Shown here in pieces: positions 63,227 through 64,000 of a stretch of 64,000 nucleotides of DNA (position 1 is the first letter of the stretch; the number at the start of each line of letters is the position of its first letter). The stretch is from NCBI GenBank assembly GCA_028288305.1, contig JAQBOA010000022.1, positions 1 through 64,000 of the forward strand, written 5' to 3'. The notes below the pieces were generated by a model. It was not told the origin of the DNA, did no database searches, and worked only from the letters and a program-made list of their open reading frames with translations. Position numbers and translations under genes: made by a program. This DNA comes from Mucilaginibacter sp. (GTDB lineage: Bacteria > Bacteroidota > Bacteroidia > Sphingobacteriales > Sphingobacteriaceae).

Positions 63227-64000
63227 ATGATATTAAAAAAAGCTACTGTTTTAATTGTTGATGATGATCCGGATGTACTTACGGCAGTTAAACTTTTGCT
63301 AAAAACTGAAGTACAGGAAGTAATTACTGAAAAGAACCCTGAAAATTTAAACTGGCTCCTTCAGCGAAACGAGGTTGACATTGTTTTGCTTGACATGAAC
63401 TTTAACAGCGCTATTAATACCGGCAATGAAGGTTTATACTGGCTTCGAAAGATTAAAGAATGGAAGCCCGGCGTTTGTATTATTATGATAACCGCTTATG
63501 GTGATATTGATCTTGCAGTCCGCTCGTTAAAAGAAGGTGCAAATGATTTTATTGTAAAGCCATGGCATAATGAAAAGCTTATTGGAACTATAAGGGAACT
63601 GCTTGACAAAAAAGAAGGTGTTAAAGCAGTTAAATCATCTGTAAAAAGTACGTCAGGGGATACTTCCATACTGGGAGAATCGGAGGTGATGCAGGACATT
63701 TTTCATAAAGTAAATAAAATTGCTCCCACCGATGCCAACATTTTGCTTCTGGGCGAAAACGGTACTGGCAAGGATTTGATGGCAAAAGCAATTCATGAAC
63801 GATCCCTGCGGGCCGATAAACCTTTTGTAAAAGTTGATGTAGGGGCATTGACAGATACGTTGTTTGAAAGTGAGTTGTTCGGGCACAAAAAGGGCGCTTA
63901 TACGGATGCAAGAGAAGACAGGCCAGGCAGGTTTGAAGACGCTCATGGCGGCACCTTGTTTTTAGATGAGATTGGTAATATTTCCCTACAACAGCAGGCA
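63227..64000 (+). CDS. NtrC-type sigma-54-dependent response regulator (3' truncated by window edge)
   Basis: 258 codons are visible; the frame is open to the window end. Receiver domain at about 7-125: acidic pocket VDDDP (11-15), phospho-acceptor Asp56 in LLDMN, Thr89 in ITAYG, Lys111 in VKPW. The AAA+ domain starts at about 148 (LGESEVMQDIF): Walker A GENGTGKD (176-183), then ELFGHKKGAYTDA, Walker B LFLDEIG (244-250). The sigma-54-contact motif is GAYTDA (223-228) instead of the canonical GAFTGA. The rest of the AAA+ domain and the expected Fis-type DNA-binding domain lie beyond the edge. The protein would activate sigma-54 promoters after phosphorylation, and its position next to four matching dyad elements makes it the leading candidate regulator of units A-D. 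A partner histidine kinase is not in the window. Confidence 0.95.
   Translation, partial: MILKKATVLIVDDDPDVLTAVKLLLKTEVQEVITEKNPENLNWLLQRNEVDIVLLDMNFNSAINTGNEGLYWLRKIKEWKPGVCIIMITAYGDIDLAVRSLKEGANDFIVKPWHNEKLIGTIRELLDKKEGVKAVKSSVKSTSGDTSILGESEVMQDIFHKVNKIAPTDANILLLGENGTGKDLMAKAIHERSLRADKPFVKVDVGALTDTLFESELFGHKKGAYTDAREDRPGRFEDAHGGTLFLDEIGNISLQQQA

Noticed and set aside
63496..63946. Three - strand frames near the right edge
   Set aside because: They are antisense to the response-regulator gene, whose receiver and AAA+ motifs are unambiguous on the + strand.

Overview
The window comes from a Bacteroidota chromosome, most likely Sphingobacteriaceae (Mucilaginibacter/Pedobacter-like). This is inferred from the AT-rich DNA, the GH92 and Gfo/Idh carbohydrate genes, a PorT-like outer-membrane barrel, a DUF4097/GIN-type repeat protein, 800-residue double FtsX permeases, and intergenic hairpin repeats. 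No rRNA, tRNA, transposase, integrase or CRISPR array was seen.

Left flank (1-2613, + strand): the 3' end of a GH92 alpha-mannosidase gene, a secreted Gfo/Idh/MocA oxidoreductase and a secreted polysaccharide deacetylase. A bidirectional hairpin terminator at 2648-2683 separates them from everything to the right.

Main region (2729-62795, all on the - strand): a small beta-barrel protein, a TolC-like channel, an ABC ATPase, then 21 intact, mutually divergent MacB/FtsX-type permeases of 786-835 residues (P1-P21, numbered left to right; transcription runs right to left). One DUF4097-like repeat protein sits between P13 and P14. The region ends with a second ABC ATPase and an HlyD-type periplasmic adaptor. 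So one adaptor, one outer-membrane channel and two different ATPases accompany 21 permeases. A divergent NtrC-type sigma-54 response regulator starts at 63227 and runs off the right edge.

Regulatory architecture: four places carry the same 39-bp element, two 17-bp dyads (TGTWNC-N5-CGWACR type) separated by 5 bp. In each, a TTGGTAT/TGGCAT box lies 54-56 bp further downstream. The four elements precede the adaptor, P13, P6 and the left ATPase. They divide the locus into four transcription units: A (adaptor, ATPase-1, P21-P14), B (P13-P7), C (P6-P1) and D (ATPase-2, TolC). Units A, B and C end in hairpins and unit D has a weaker one. The simplest reading is one regulon driven by the adjacent sigma-54 activator.

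How the parts may work together (inference): each permease is a fused dimer (8 TM helices, two periplasmic domains) that could pair with the shared ATPases. The ATPase-facing parts are strongly conserved. From the second coupling helix to the C terminus all 21 proteins have exactly 95 residues and end in SLRSE. The periplasmic domains diverge. This fits a set of alternative periplasmic modules on a common motor and exit duct. The substrates cannot be read from sequence.

The spacers between permease genes are mosaics of short palindromic repeats built from 7-8 bp units (GTCATTA, AGTCCAA, GCAGTTT types) and a two-hairpin GCCTCATCC...GGGTGAGGC element present seven times.
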